Origin: Sordariomycetes sp. S80-01Y
Taxonomy: Eukaryota; Ascomycota; Sordariomycetes
DNA length: 64,000 nt
Assembly (NCBI GenBank): GCA_037042185.1
Contig: JAXQJY010000022.1
Location: 682,001 to 746,000 of the forward strand
Direction: 5' to 3'
This document shows positions 52,106-63,600 of the stretch, in pieces. The position numbers and the translations under genes are program-made. Every line of letters begins with the position of its first letter. Position 1 is the first letter of the stretch. Under the pieces are notes generated by a model, which was not told the DNA's origin, searched no databases, and saw nothing but the letters and a program-made list of their open reading frames with translations.

Positions 52106-53232
52106 ATGAACTTGATTCTTGTCGCTTCTCTCGCCGCTTTCGCGGCTCCGGTCGCAGATGCGGCCCGTATCGTCCTTTCCAACGACAACGGGTGGGCCAC
52201 CACCCCTGTCCGGCTCTTGTTTGCAGGATTGAGCCAGAACCACGACGTGGTGCTCTCGGGACCTGCTGAAGACAAGTCTGGAAAGGGTAAGTAGCGCTAC
52301 GTCTTGAGCAAAGCGACATTGCTGACAATAACACAGGAGGCGGCCGATGGAGCCCTAGCCCTCGAAACAAGCCGTGCCAGTGGGATAGCTGCGATGGCAA
52401 CGGCGAGCTCTCTGGCCACGAACCAGACGACTATCGGATCAACTGGATCAACGCGGACGCCATCACTTCCATGCAATACGGCGTGGAGGCGGTGGGCCCG
52501 CATATGTGGAATGGCTCCGCGCCTGAGCTGGCCGTCACCGGTACTAACTTTGGTATCAACCTAGACATCGGCAATGCCTTGTCCAGCACCGGTCTTTCCG
52601 CAGCGTGGCCTGTCAACCACTACGGCATTCCTGCCATAGCTTTCTCTGCGCCGCACGCCAAACCGGTGGACGAGTATCTTCAAGATTGGGAGACGATGGA
52701 CCATATACACCCCGTGTATGCCCAACTGGCCAACCGAGTCGTGGAGGAGGTCATCGACTCAGGAAAGCCCTACCTCCCGGAAGGCGTCTATCTAAACGTC
52801 AACTTTCCCCTGATCAGGGAGGAATGCCAGACCCCGGACAAGTTCCGCTTCATCATCACGCGTGTTCACATGAAAGTCCCTAGCAGTCGGGACGAGCCGT
52901 GGTGCGGCAAGAAGCAGCTCCTCAGCGAGGTCGACATTCTCGACTACCACAAGATCCTCTTTGGGATGCCGTGCACGGTTACCATCACTCCTGTCGACGC
53001 CAAAGACAGGTCCACCATCAACCAGCATTGGAAGCAGCGCGTTGTCATGGAGAAGCTCATGGATCTTGTCGAATGCCCAACCAAGTTATGGGGGGAGAGC
53101 TGGAGCGCCGCGAACAAGAAGGGCGACCACTGGGATCAGCATATCGGCGAGCGACGCCCGGCGAGCGAACCCTGCTGGCACGTTCCCAAAAAGGACCGTG
53201 AAGAATGCTTTGCGAGGAAATCTTCGGAGTAA
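52106..53232 (+). CDS. Secreted SurE-like phosphatase
   Basis: Two exons (52106-52286, 52337-53232; 50-nt intron) encode 358 residues. A signal peptide (MNLILVASLAAFAAPVADAA) leads to the SurE Rossmann-like fold. It begins RIVLSNDNGW (21-30), with LAVTGTNFGINLDIGNALSSTGLSAAW carrying the SGT/GxNxG-type phosphate site and YGIPAIAFS after it. SurE enzymes are metal-dependent 5'/3'-nucleotidases or acid phosphatases; fungal secreted members probably scavenge phosphate. The metal motif is NDNG here, where bacterial SurE has NDDG, so the second aspartate is replaced by Asn28. Cysteines (PCQWDSC, EECQTP, EPWCGKK, EPCWHVP, EECFAR) suggest disulfides, as expected for an extracellular protein. Confidence 0.88.
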
Positions 53233-53491
53233 GATCAAGAAGGTTTGGAAATAGCCCACATCAAAGGAGGAAGTCAAATGATTACTTAGATGAGGCGGTA
53301 CTGAACGGCCGTGTAACGCGGAGGACTTTAACGGTGGAGGTGGTGTATGGCAGATAACCCGCTTATCGATAATCAATTGTTCTTGCTTATCGCGACTACC
53401 TGAAATCCGAGGCACCAACACGTCCCTCTATGATTTTCGCGTCCAAACCTCCGTCGCCAATTCCAGACACCGCAGCTCACAGCCATTCGCC

Positions 53492-54465
53492 ATGGCGCCT
53501 CTTGACCGATGTCTGGCCTCAATGGCCAGGCTCACCCTCGCACAGCCCGCGCGCCCCGCCGTGCCGACAATACCGCGATTCCTGGCGCCGTCCGCCATCC
53601 AGCAGCAGCAGCGATACAAGTCCGTGATCCGCATCAAGAAACAAGTCAAGAAGAAGAAGCCTCTGTCCAAGGACTTCAGACGCCCCAAGATCGAGAAGAT
53701 CCCCAACTTCCCGCGATGGTCGCTCGTCGAGGCAATGCGGTATGCTCACCCGGCGCCTTCGTACAGGAGGGACGAGAGGACGAAGAGCTAACAAAAGTCA
53801 GGGTGCTGCGCGCATACGAGGTCGGCCAGCTGTCCACCGTCAAATACGAACTTCACATTCATCTCAAGACGAGCCGTAACGGCCCGGTAATCAAGAGCTC
53901 CATCCGCCTGCCCAACCCCGTTCAGTCCGAATGGCAAATCGCCGTCATTGCTCCCGAGAACACCCCAATGGCCACCGCAGCCGCCGCCGCGGGTGCCAAA
54001 GCCGTGGGTGAGGAGTCGCTCTTCAACGCCATCAAGGCGGGAAACATCAACTTTGACAAGCTCATCTGCTTCGAGGGTTCCGAGGCAAAGCTGAACGCTG
54101 CTAGGCTGGGACCCATTCTAGGTCCCAAGGGGTTGATGCCCAGCGCTAAGACCAAGACGATTGTCAAGGATCCAGTAAAGGCGATCTTCGACTCAACAGG
54201 CTCGGTGGACTACAAGGAGCGGTTGGGGAACATCAGGCTGGCGGTGGGACAGATTGGGCACTCGCCTGAGCAGCTGAGGTCGAATATCGAAGCGGTTGTT
54301 GCCCAGATCAAGAAGGAGTGTGCTACCATTTCGGAGGAGCAACCGAAGGAAGTGCACGAGATCATCATCAGTTCGACGAACAGCCCTATATCCTTCAGTC
54401 TGAACGGCAAGTTCAAGGACGAGGATAGCAAGACTACGCCTGCGATGGTATCAGGTGTCATCTGA
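53492..54465 (+). CDS. mrpl1: Mitochondrial large-subunit ribosomal protein uL1m
   Basis: Two exons (53492-53739, 53802-54465; 62-nt intron) encode 303 residues. A mitochondrial targeting N-terminus (MAPLDRCLASMARLTLAQ, then a cleavable Arg/Ala-rich stretch to about 40) precedes the L1 domain. Conserved elements are KFDKLIC-like FDKLICFEGSE, the ribosomal L1 signature region LGPILGPKGLMPSAKTKT, VGQIGHSPEQLRSNIEAVV and the C-terminal beta strands (IISSTNSPISF). uL1 forms the flexible L1 stalk that guides tRNA exit. The intron join gives EAMR/VLRAYEVG. The gene converges on COG2 with 97 bp between stops. Confidence 0.94.
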
Positions 54466-54562
54466 AAGCCGAGAAGGCGTGTATAATTGTATTATATCTA
54501 TATCGCAGGGATGCATAGACATTGGGGTATATTGTTGTATTTGTTTGGTAGACGGGGAAATG

Positions 54563-55471
54563 CTACCTTTTCTGAAGAGCTTTAACCGCTTCGTTTTGTG
54601 CATCGATGATGCGGTAGATCTCGAGGTACCTCATAACCCGGTCCACACCCTTTGCGCCGGCACTCTTTGCTTCCCTCATTGCGTTGCCGAGATCGAGTAG
54701 TAGGGTATTTCGACACCGGGTCAAACGCTCGTCCAGTTTGATGACGAACTGGTGGTTCTGGTCCATGGCTGCTATCAAGGCTGTGATGTGCCGGCATTGC
54801 CTGGCCGAGATGGATAGTTTTGTTGGTGAGCTCGCGACCAGCCCTTCAACGTTATCTTCCTCTTCAGCCTCTTCCTCGTCCTCGCTGCTGTCTTCCTCCC
54901 GAGCATGTTCGCCCACGGGCAGACTATCCAGCGCTAACCTCTCCTCCAAGCTTGACAGCCGGTCGCTGACCTCCAACATCTTCCGCCCTTCCTCAATCCC
55001 ACTTCTCACCGTCGCCAGCTCATCACCCAGCCGGGTTGCGTCCTCTCGCTTACTGCCCACCTTCCCCTTGACATCTTCCACAGCCCGCCTGAACCCTAGT
55101 ATCGCTACCCTGACATCCTCGACCTTGTCGTCACCGCCCCTCAACTCCGTCCCCAGGCTCAAGAAAGCGGTGTAGTTGGAGTTGACAAGCTCTAGTAGCT
55201 CGGCCGAGATGTTCGCGCTGCGCTCGCGCAGATCTGCTCGTAAATCTTCTAACGTCTGGTGTCGGTGTGGTAGAGAGGAGAGATATTCTGCCGGTTCGAA
55301 GTCGGGCCGGAGGAAGTCGCTTCTGGGTAGCGCCGCGGGGAACGGGAGGGGGATGTTGTCGTCCTCGTCCTCGGAGGCGGGCTGTGAAGTGCCTGGCGTG
55401 GAGGTATTGGTCGAGGAAGGGAGGTTGAAGGAGGCGCCGCGCTTGGGCTGGGGCGCTGCAAGAGTCGCCAT
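54563..55471 (-). CDS. cog2: COG complex subunit 2 (N-terminal type)
   Basis: Single exon, 302 residues. The COG2 N-terminal signature is clear: PRSDFLRPDFEPAEYLSS, LEDLRADLRERSANISAELL and NSNYTAFLSLGTELRGGD. A heptad-rich helical region (KVEDVRVAILGFRRAVEDVKGK) and an acidic stretch (EEDSSEDEEEAEEEDN) follow, then a final helical segment ending IIDAQNEAVKALQKR. COG is the conserved oligomeric Golgi tether for retrograde vesicles; Cog2 sits in lobe A. The length matches short filamentous-fungal forms rather than the ~740-residue animal protein. The upstream frame is open to 55510, but the ATG at 55471 starts a natural N-terminus. Confidence 0.9.
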   Translation of the reverse strand: MATLAAPQPKRGASFNLPSSTNTSTPGTSQPASEDEDDNIPLPFPAALPRSDFLRPDFEPAEYLSSLPHRHQTLEDLRADLRERSANISAELLELVNSNYTAFLSLGTELRGGDDKVEDVRVAILGFRRAVEDVKGKVGSKREDATRLGDELATVRSGIEEGRKMLEVSDRLSSLEERLALDSLPVGEHAREEDSSEDEEEAEEEDNVEGLVASSPTKLSISARQCRHITALIAAMDQNHQFVIKLDERLTRCRNTLLLDLGNAMREAKSAGAKGVDRVMRYLEIYRIIDAQNEAVKALQKR

Positions 55472-56752
55472 GTGAGGTAGGATTTTGGTCCTCGTGTGCT
55501 TGATTGCCAATTAAGCGGACGCGCTTGAGTGAACGAATGACTGGAGTCGGCTTGCGGGGAGCTTTTTAGCTGACGTGGTGCACAGTCGATCATGTCGAGC
55601 CGCCGCAGCGTACCGCTGCAATCCACACTCGTTGTTGCATAGCCCCGCTATACGCATCTCTCGACCTCCTTCAACCTCAATGTGCAGATCAGACAAACGG
55701 GACCCATCTCGGTCTCATGAAGTCTTCAATGCTTTTCACCACTAGATGGGACTCCTCATTCACGTAACGTAAAAGGTTGTTAGAGACTTCGTCGTGCGAC
55801 ATCGGAGGTTGATCCGGGTGGCATATTCCGCGAGGGTTGGCTCGTTGACCGAGGCGGCTTGCTCAGCTCCGGTCAAGGTTGCATGATTGGCGTTTCAAAG
55901 CGGTCAAGATTTCCTAGCGTCCCCATCAAATGGTTCCTAGGAGGGGTAAGATGGCCAAGGTGTGACGTTTTGGGCAGATCTCAGGAGACGATCTTCGAGC
56001 CAGCACAGGTTCAAGAAGGGGGTAATCAGTGGACAGCTTAATTACTTCGGCGAGACCTCTCTGGATGAGTATTTACTCGGAGATAATTTAACGGGTTGCA
56101 CTGCTAGAAAGGACAGAGAACTCTTTCCAATAGTTTGATGCTGAGGCTGTCTCGGCTTCTCTTGGCTGCAGCCTGCAAGAACTTAGTGACAGCACGTGGA
56201 GACATCCGATTTTTATCAATCAAATCTTATCAATCTCATCAGCCCCGCCTGATCGAATCTGCACCAATCATCTTATCAATCAGTCGCCGAAGAATCAGCT
56301 CATTTCGGCTGTGCTCGGGAACCGCACAAGCGGAACGCGAAAAAGACTCATGAATGACCAAAATCGCTTCCCCATTACGACCAGCATCTCCTTGTTGAGT
56401 GCCCAAGGGTCTCTGGTGGGATGGAGGGGCCTTGATGGAAGAGAGCCCGGCGAGCAGATATCGTGTCCCGGAGGAGAGGTATTGGCGGGTATTCAGCTCA
56501 AACGTGCTCAAAGGACAGCACCAGAGGCCACCATTCAACGCTACCAGCGTGGTCAGATTAGATTCAACTTGCATCTTGACATCTTCATCAATTCCCTTTT
56601 CTTCTTTTTGCAAACCTTGAACTTTTCCTGCTGGCAGGTCCCGCCGTCTGATCCCGTAAACAGACCCGGTGGTACAGCTGAGTACGCCCTAGCTGGTGGA
56701 TCCCCCCGTTCCCTCCGACCACGGCACGAATCAAGTCGTCAAATCCCCCACA
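55472..56752. other. Divergent promoter region cog2 / hapX
   Basis: 1.28 kb between divergent genes. The right half carries the TTATCAATC cluster and CCAAT box listed separately. A 193-codon plus-strand frame (56311-56892) overlaps the hapX start in another phase and has no domain, so it is not called. Confidence 0.5.
56213..56281. promoter_or_regulatory. Cluster of three GATA-type sites with a CCAAT box, hapX promoter
   Basis: TTATCAATC occurs at 56213-56221, 56227-56235 and 56273-56281, giving three GATAA cores on the minus strand within 69 bp; the second and third read ATCTTATC. A CCAAT box is at 56264-56268. The cluster lies about 470-540 bp before the hapX ATG. In Aspergillus the GATA factor SreA represses hapX when iron is plentiful (site ATCWGATAA); these sites match the GATAA core but not the full consensus. 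Other GATA factors (AreA, NsdD) also bind such cores. Confidence 0.5.
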
Positions 56753-58429
56753 ATGGTGGTTCCAGCCCCATCAACCTCTTCCTCCCCTTCACCTCGCTCC
56801 CTCGAGCCCGGCGGCATTTATCACGACTGGCGCCCCTGGCCAAAGAACCCCTCACCCTCTCCTCGACTACCCTCGCCGACGTCCAACGCTGAGTCGTCGC
56901 CCGAGCTTGAATACTGCGCCCCGCTATCTGCGCATCATCGTCAACAAGCTTTGCAACACGTCGACCACCGCTTCCATTCGGCTGGACCGCTGCCCGCACC
57001 ACACAGCCTGACTCTGCCGCCCATCGATGCTTTGACCATGGCGACGCCCATCAGCCCTCATCCAGGCGTGAACCCGTCGACCCCGCGGGTGTCCATGACG
57101 TCGAAAGAATGGGTTATCCCACCTCGTCCCAAGCCCGGCCGGAAGCCCGCGACCGACACGCCACCCACGAAGCGAAAGGCGCAGAACCGGGCTGCCCAGC
57201 GTGCATTCAGAGAACGCCGCGCAGCCAGGGTGGGCGAGCTGGAGGAGTTGCTGGACAAGCAAAAGGAGGACCACGACAGGGAGGACAGCGAGATGAAGGA
57301 GAAGATTAGGGGCTTGGAGATGGAGGTGCAGTCTTTCAAGTCCAAGTGCTTGCTACTTGAGAATCTTCTCGGGAAGGAAAGGCAGGAGAGGATCCGCGCC
57401 GAGACCGAGGCCGAGACGCTACGTCGGAGGAACCAAGAACTTCAGAAAATGAACACGCACAGCTCGCCTGCGTATCAGCCGCGGCGAAGCATGTCGATCC
57501 AGCAGAACGCACGTCAGGACAGCCTACCTCAGATCATCCCATCGCGAGAAAATGCTGATGGCCTCACCTGTGGACGATGCCTGCCCAACACCTGCGCCTG
57601 TGCAGAAGAGGCCATTGCCAGCATCGGGTCGCCGTTCGGCCAGAATGGTCTCAAGCGTCCTGTTTCTCCCTCGGCACCCACGGCCAACGAGAAGCGTCAC
57701 CGACCTAGTCTGCCTGACCTAGCACCTGTCGACACAAACCACGAACCTCCCTCGGCGCAAGATCCAGTATTCAAAGACGGCTGCGGCTTCTGTAAGGACG
57801 GAACCTACTGCGTCTGCGCCGATACAGCCATGGCCACGCCCGCCATGACACCTACAACCGACACACTCCCTCCTATGGCTCAGCAAGTCCAGACGCCCCC
57901 ACCTAGTGAGCCGGATGCGTCGCACAACGGAATGGCCATGGAGATTACCGCCGACGGAGCAGTTAAGCTCCCTAAGCGCACCACAGCTGCTTCCCGCCCG
58001 GCGCCAGTCTCTAGAAGCTGCGGTCCCAACGGTCCCGGCAGCTGTGCTCAGTGCAAAGCGGATCCAAAGTCGGGCCTATTTTGTCGTCTCATGGCCGCCA
58101 AGGCTAGCAGGGAGGGCATCACATCCGGTTGCTGCGGCGGCAAGGGCGCAGATGGAGGCTGCTGTAAGACGAAGAAGTCTTCCATCACACTACCCAGTCT
58201 TCCCAGCCTAGGCCTAACGCCGGCTGAGGCGTACCAGACCTTGTCGAGTCACAAGAACTTTGACCGGGCGAGCGATGATATCGGTTCTTGGCTGCCCAAG
58301 CTGAGGACGACGCCTCTGCCGGAGCGTGAAGGAGAGCAGCAGCAGAAGATGGCGCCTGTGGAGGTTGAGGCGGCGAGTATCATGAGCGTCCTGAAGGATT
58401 TTGATGTCAGATTTGGGAGTGCCGTTTAG
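56753..58429 (+). CDS. hapX: HapX, bZIP iron-regulatory factor
   Basis: Single exon, 558 residues. The CCAAT-complex contact motif KEWVIPPRPKPGRKP (about 117-131, Hap4-like) stands directly before the bZIP basic region KRKAQNRAAQRAFRERRAAR, followed by a long coiled coil to about 235. Four cysteine-rich blocks follow: CGRCLPNTCAC (about 272), CGFCKDGTYCVC (343), CGPNGPGSCAQC with a following FC (422) and CCGGKGADGGCC (460). HapX binds the CCAAT complex and represses iron-consuming genes in iron starvation, activates siderophore genes, and senses iron-sulfur status through these cysteines. The open frame extends to a GTG at 56696; the first ATG in frame at 56753 is used, but an upstream exon cannot be excluded. 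Confidence 0.95.
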   Translation: MVVPAPSTSSSPSPRSLEPGGIYHDWRPWPKNPSPSPRLPSPTSNAESSPELEYCAPLSAHHRQQALQHVDHRFHSAGPLPAPHSLTLPPIDALTMATPISPHPGVNPSTPRVSMTSKEWVIPPRPKPGRKPATDTPPTKRKAQNRAAQRAFRERRAARVGELEELLDKQKEDHDREDSEMKEKIRGLEMEVQSFKSKCLLLENLLGKERQERIRAETEAETLRRRNQELQKMNTHSSPAYQPRRSMSIQQNARQDSLPQIIPSRENADGLTCGRCLPNTCACAEEAIASIGSPFGQNGLKRPVSPSAPTANEKRHRPSLPDLAPVDTNHEPPSAQDPVFKDGCGFCKDGTYCVCADTAMATPAMTPTTDTLPPMAQQVQTPPPSEPDASHNGMAMEITADGAVKLPKRTTAASRPAPVSRSCGPNGPGSCAQCKADPKSGLFCRLMAAKASREGITSGCCGGKGADGGCCKTKKSSITLPSLPSLGLTPAEAYQTLSSHKNFDRASDDIGSWLPKLRTTPLPEREGEQQQKMAPVEVEAASIMSVLKDFDVRFGSAV

Positions 58430-60641
58430 GCATGATACCGGTGTTTGTGGAGTTGGGAGGTACAATTATCACTCAGTATATACTGATTTGGCTTGACCGC
58501 GAGGTGTCCGCCCATTGGTCTGTGTCTTTCGGATGATTTACGATTGTACGTATAGCTTAGACAGCTAAAAGCAATGATATCAGCACATCAACAACACACC
58601 AAGAGCACATCTCCCCCGTGGCTTCCTTCAAGCGCAAATGCTGGCCAGGGTCCTGTCAGCTACCTGTCAAAGGTCAGAGAATGTTCGAGCTACGTCGTGC
58701 AAGTCGAGAACCACGAGGACGCACACGCTCACAACTGGGTGTCATCGTCGTCAGAGTGATGGGTCGTGCAAACGGGACGACACCCCATCTCCAGTAGGAC
58801 TGGCCAGCATGCTGGTGTCGTCGTGCAACCGAGAACACTTCTCATCCCGTGACTTGAGCCACGTTACCAGAGCATCGCCGACAGGATCTCAACGATGGTT
58901 GTAAGACAAGGACAACCCGACCTCGACACCCCGGCCTTGAGTCTGCAGCCGTCTGAATAGGGCAGTCGTTGGCCAAAGACGGGCTCCCTTACAGGCCTTC
59001 GAGGGGTTTCACAGCCAGAGAAAACCGTCGCGACAAACAAAAGAGGTGCAGAGCAGCCCATTGCTCTCGCGCCACCGACTCGCCGAGAATGAGGACACGG
59101 TCAAGGATTGGCCGACCCAGTCCGTGAGGTGCGCGCGGAGGTGAGTTGGCATGCATGACAATCAAGGCAATTGGTTGGCGGGCGGTGAAGAGGGGTGCTG
59201 GTGGATGCATGGCTCTTTGGATGGGAGAAGTGCTTTGGCAATGCAGTGACAACTCAGCGAGCGGTAAGGACCGATCAATCAGTCGTAGCTCAAGCCCAGG
59301 GAGGGAGCGTCAGGGTCTGCAAGTTCCAAGGGTGGTGACTCGTGTAAGGGTGACTAGATTCAGGGTAGGGTAGCGTTCGCCACGGGAGGTTCGCACAAGT
59401 GCACGATTCCTGCGACGGGAGTGATAACTCATCTGAAGAGACCAACAATCATGGCTGCCCTGCAGGTATCCGAGGCACCGTTGACTGGCTTGGTGACTGT
59501 ACTCCGTGCACGGGATCTTGCACGATGTCGTCTGCACAAACACAGGTAAAAGCAAGGCTGGCCAGCCATCCGCCATCCCACCCATGCTGAGTAGTAGTAT
59601 CTGGACCGGCCAACTTCGCACCCACCGTGACACGAATGCGAACGGACGGCGGATACTGCCTCATCGAAAGAGAAACGTGGGACCAGTGGAAAAGCTGCGC
59701 GTTGCTGTGCCTAGGCTCGCTGCCTTCCCGAGGGCGTACCAGACCAGCCTCATCAGATCAACCAGGACTGCCAGCAGCGTGCGGCGCGAGTCAAGTGGGC
59801 AGCGTCTGGCGGACGCAGACTGACGGCGGCAGCTCCTCGGCAGAAGCAATGGGCCTCGGTACCTGGTCGTGTGTTTCAATAACTTGACGGTGCTAAGTAG
59901 GTCCAGAGTAAAAAGAAAAGGCGGAAATCGAGCATGGCCAGCGCATCTTGCAGCACCAAAGGCAGGAACGACCAGCTGGCACGCCCGTGCAACTTCCCAT
60001 GTCGCCGTGACCAGCTGGGCCTAGCGCCAACCCCCCAGCCGCGCCTCCTGTGTGGTGGCCGTTGGCGTGTCGGTGGCTCTTGCCGCTGCCGCTGCCCGCC
60101 GCCGCTATATCCCTATCGTACCCCACGCCTGGAGCACGGGAGTCACTGGACCTCTTGATTTCGAATTCCGACCCTTTTCCTCAACAAACTCTTCTTGTTA
60201 CCCTTTCCCCTCGGTTCGTTTTGCTTGATGCTTTGCTTTTGACTGTCATCCCGGTTTTATACGTTTTTCTTCATGACGTGACGACGTGACGAATCCACTT
60301 TCGCCGCCTTCTTCTCGAGGACCCCTGCCTCTCCTCTCTACATCTCGCGCCCGACTCGACGATACGTCCCCTACCCCCGAAATCTGCCCCGAATCCGCTC
60401 GAAACCCCCCAAACTTCTTTCGCGACTGTTGTTTGAGCGTTCAGGTGCCACATCATAGCTCCATCAGGTTCCCTGGCTGCCCGACCGTCGCACGGCAGCT
60501 CCCACATCCATGGGCACACTATGATCTCTATGCAGCGTTCCCTCTCCTCGCCAGTCCGCATACGCTCTTCGCCTCGTACGTCCGCTGAGTCTACATCCCA
60601 TATGATTCATCTCCGAATCCCTCATACTTGTTCCTGTGCTG
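58430..60641. other. Intergenic region hapX to right-edge gene
   Basis: 2.2 kb without a supported gene. Frames of 60-107 codons on both strands overlap each other and lack domains. The last ~500 bases are strongly C/T-rich (for example 60160-60460), the usual character of a long leader or promoter of a highly regulated filamentous-fungal gene. Confidence 0.5.
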
Positions 60642-63600
60642 ATGCCTATGGCTCCGTCCTCAGCAGTGTCACCCACAGTCGAGGATACCCCGAGGGCTCC
60701 CACAACCCCGACCGAAGACCATCATGTGGCCGTTCGAACCTACCATTCCCGATCAAGGAGTCCCGTCCCGGTTACCAGGAGCTCCCAGAACCTGCCGTTG
60801 CGCCGGAGCGAAGATGTCACAAGGAAGGATCGGCGCCAGCTCTCGCCGCCCACCATGAGCTCCTCTCGAAGACCTGTCGTGGAACAGCGTTCTGTCCCAA
60901 GCCCAGCTTCCGCCCAGCCAAGACATGGATCCAACGCTCGACCCGTGACACCGTCGACTAGATCAGAGAACCCGGTTTCGAAACTCCCAAAAAGCCTACT
61001 CCAAGATCCTTCAATGTACACCAATACCCACCTAACCCGGGACGATAATAACACCACGCTGGAGGAACTTGCCCACATTGTTCGGTTCTCCAAGTTCAAG
61101 GAGCGCAAGCGCGCAAATACTCGCACACGTCTCCAGAGAACCCTTGTTTCGACTGCCCTAAGCGCCAGACTGACACGCTGCGGAGAGATTGCCCACCGCA
61201 ATCTCGTCGACTGCTTTCGTCGCGATGACAAGGATGGTTTTGCTGCCCTGTACAACGCCATCCACGATGTTCGGAGAAGCTGCGACGAGCGCCGGAGATA
61301 CTCTCTCTTTGAGCCCGACATGCAATCTCTCTCGTCCCCGATCCTAGGATCTTCGGAGAGCTTACATACTCCTACTGACTCCGCAGCCAACTCTGACCCC
61401 CTGGGGCCAACGTCCCCTTTTCTGCAAGACATATCAGCTTCGGCGCGGGACACCCTTCTCGACTTCCTGTCGCAAATTCGAACAAACCCGGACTACTTAG
61501 CCACCAGGATATGCGCTCTTAGTAGCTCAGAGCTGAAGGTATTTCTGAGCTGCCACAAGGATTTGGAACCTGTTGAATCTGTACTTCCCTCGCATGGCCG
61601 AGCCGGACGGGCCCACGGAAGCGCGTCCGCGCGGAACAGCACCAGTGCCGATATCGAGCGCCTCCTTTCCTTCCAGCGGCACGACCCCTTGTCCATCCTG
61701 ATCCACGCTTGCTTTGCGAACTCGGCGGGACCTGATAGCTCAGAAGACCAGCGACGGACCGATATATGGGCAACTGTAATGGCGAGGCTGATTATGGAGT
61801 TCAAGTCGAGCGGCGAGCATTTCATGATTTCCGTCTTGAACATCTGGACTACCATGCGCGACTGGTCAGGCAAGTCTAACATGGAGTGGTATCTAATGAA
61901 GATCCTTAAAGATGGCGCCTTTCTTCTGGAGCTAGCTGAAGATCAACATGGCACCCGCTTCAACCTGTCTGACTGGAACCAATCGGACGAACTAGCCGAG
62001 AAGAGATTCTACGATAAGGCCGTGGAGGAACTCTTCGAACTTGTCGACGACGAGGACGCGACCGGCATCCCCGAAGGCCTTTTGGAACTTGGAAATGCCA
62101 TCCTGGGTAAATTGGACAGCAAGTACTGCGAAAACGCCTCCCGCTGGCTTGTTTGGAGGTGTTTATTCTTTGTCTTCTTCCTCGGAGTCATCATCCATCC
62201 TGAATCCTACGGAATGCTCGTCGACTACCACATTACCCCCTATGCTCGGGAAAAGATCCTGAAAAAGGTTGCTATGAAGGCACACGAGTACGTTTCGAGT
62301 ATGTGGAGCGGTAAGCCTTCGGCGACAGACGTTTCTGTCGAGATCCCCCCAACCATCAAGGGCCACTTGGAGAATGTCCTGGCCAGGTTCCAGGGTTCGA
62401 GGTCGAAGGTTCCCTCTGCCAAACTGCTACCCGCTAGGTCGATCACCTCTTTGAGAGAAACTGTCGAGGTGCATCCTTATTTGGTGCTCAGCCCCGCGGA
62501 CTTGGTTACCCTGGTGAACGCCCTGTTCCCAGAGAGGAGGCCCATGTCCTCGGCGTCCTTCAGGTCCGGATCAGCTTCTCTTTCCAACATGTCCGTCATG
62601 TCACAGCCCATCCCCACTCAGAGCACGAGAGATAAGATGGAGACACCTTCGGTCATCAGCACAAGCGCCGGGTCTATCGTCAGCGACGCTACGACCTTTC
62701 AAGAAGGCTCCTTCAACGACCCGGCTGCTTTCATGCCGCAACGATACTCTCCACCCTCCATGGATCCTGAGACCATTCGACGACAGGGCAAGTATGAGGA
62801 CGACGGCTACAAGCTCCGATTGGCTCTCCATGAGCTGCAACAAAACCTTGGCCATGAAGCGACACGTGGATCGTGCCACCCGTGTGCCGAGCGCTGGATG
62901 GTCCTCTTCGTGTCTGTCGACGGAAAGAAATTGACGACGCAGATGACTTATGATCCCGAGGACGATCACGACGATGAAGAAAATTCTTCTACCACGGACA
63001 CCGATGAGGATGATGGGTCACGCGGAGCACCAATGGACAAGGACTACCTTCAGCTTCGCGACTCGATCCTCAAGCTGGTCGAAGACTACGAAATTCCCCA
63101 TAATCTGGAGCCTGAAACCCCAACCACCTTGAGCAATCGGGCCTCTGGATTGAAGAGATATAAGTCGAAGAACAAGATCATAACAACAGAGAAGTCAATG
63201 GCGAGCCGCAATCCGTACAGGAACCAGGTTCAGCCGGATGTCGAGTCTTCACCCGAATCACCTGCCAAGCGCGATAATAGCAAGCCCAAGCAGGATGAGG
63301 AAGCACCGGAGGCGGTCCTGATCACCATGCTCAAGTCAGCTTCGTCACAGTCAAAGTCGCAGGCTGACTTCGTCTCTTCGCATATGTATTGGAAGGCACT
63401 GAGGCAGCTCGACGCGCTAGAGTCACCGTCACTGAGCCAAAACGGATTTGCGGCACTGATCAACATTTTTGCCCGTGGCCCCAAAGATTCCATACGCCGG
63501 TCCACCGCAGCGATCGAGGAGTACGATGCGTGGCTGGTGTGGCTAAAGCAAAGCCAAGAGAGACATGAAGGTCTCATTGATCGCATGATGCGGCGTGTAA

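Noticed and set aside
60740-61882. Minus-strand frames (60740-61453 and 61493-61882) at the right end
   Set aside because: They are antisense to the continuous plus-strand gene at 60642-64000, which has coherent protein character; the minus frames do not.
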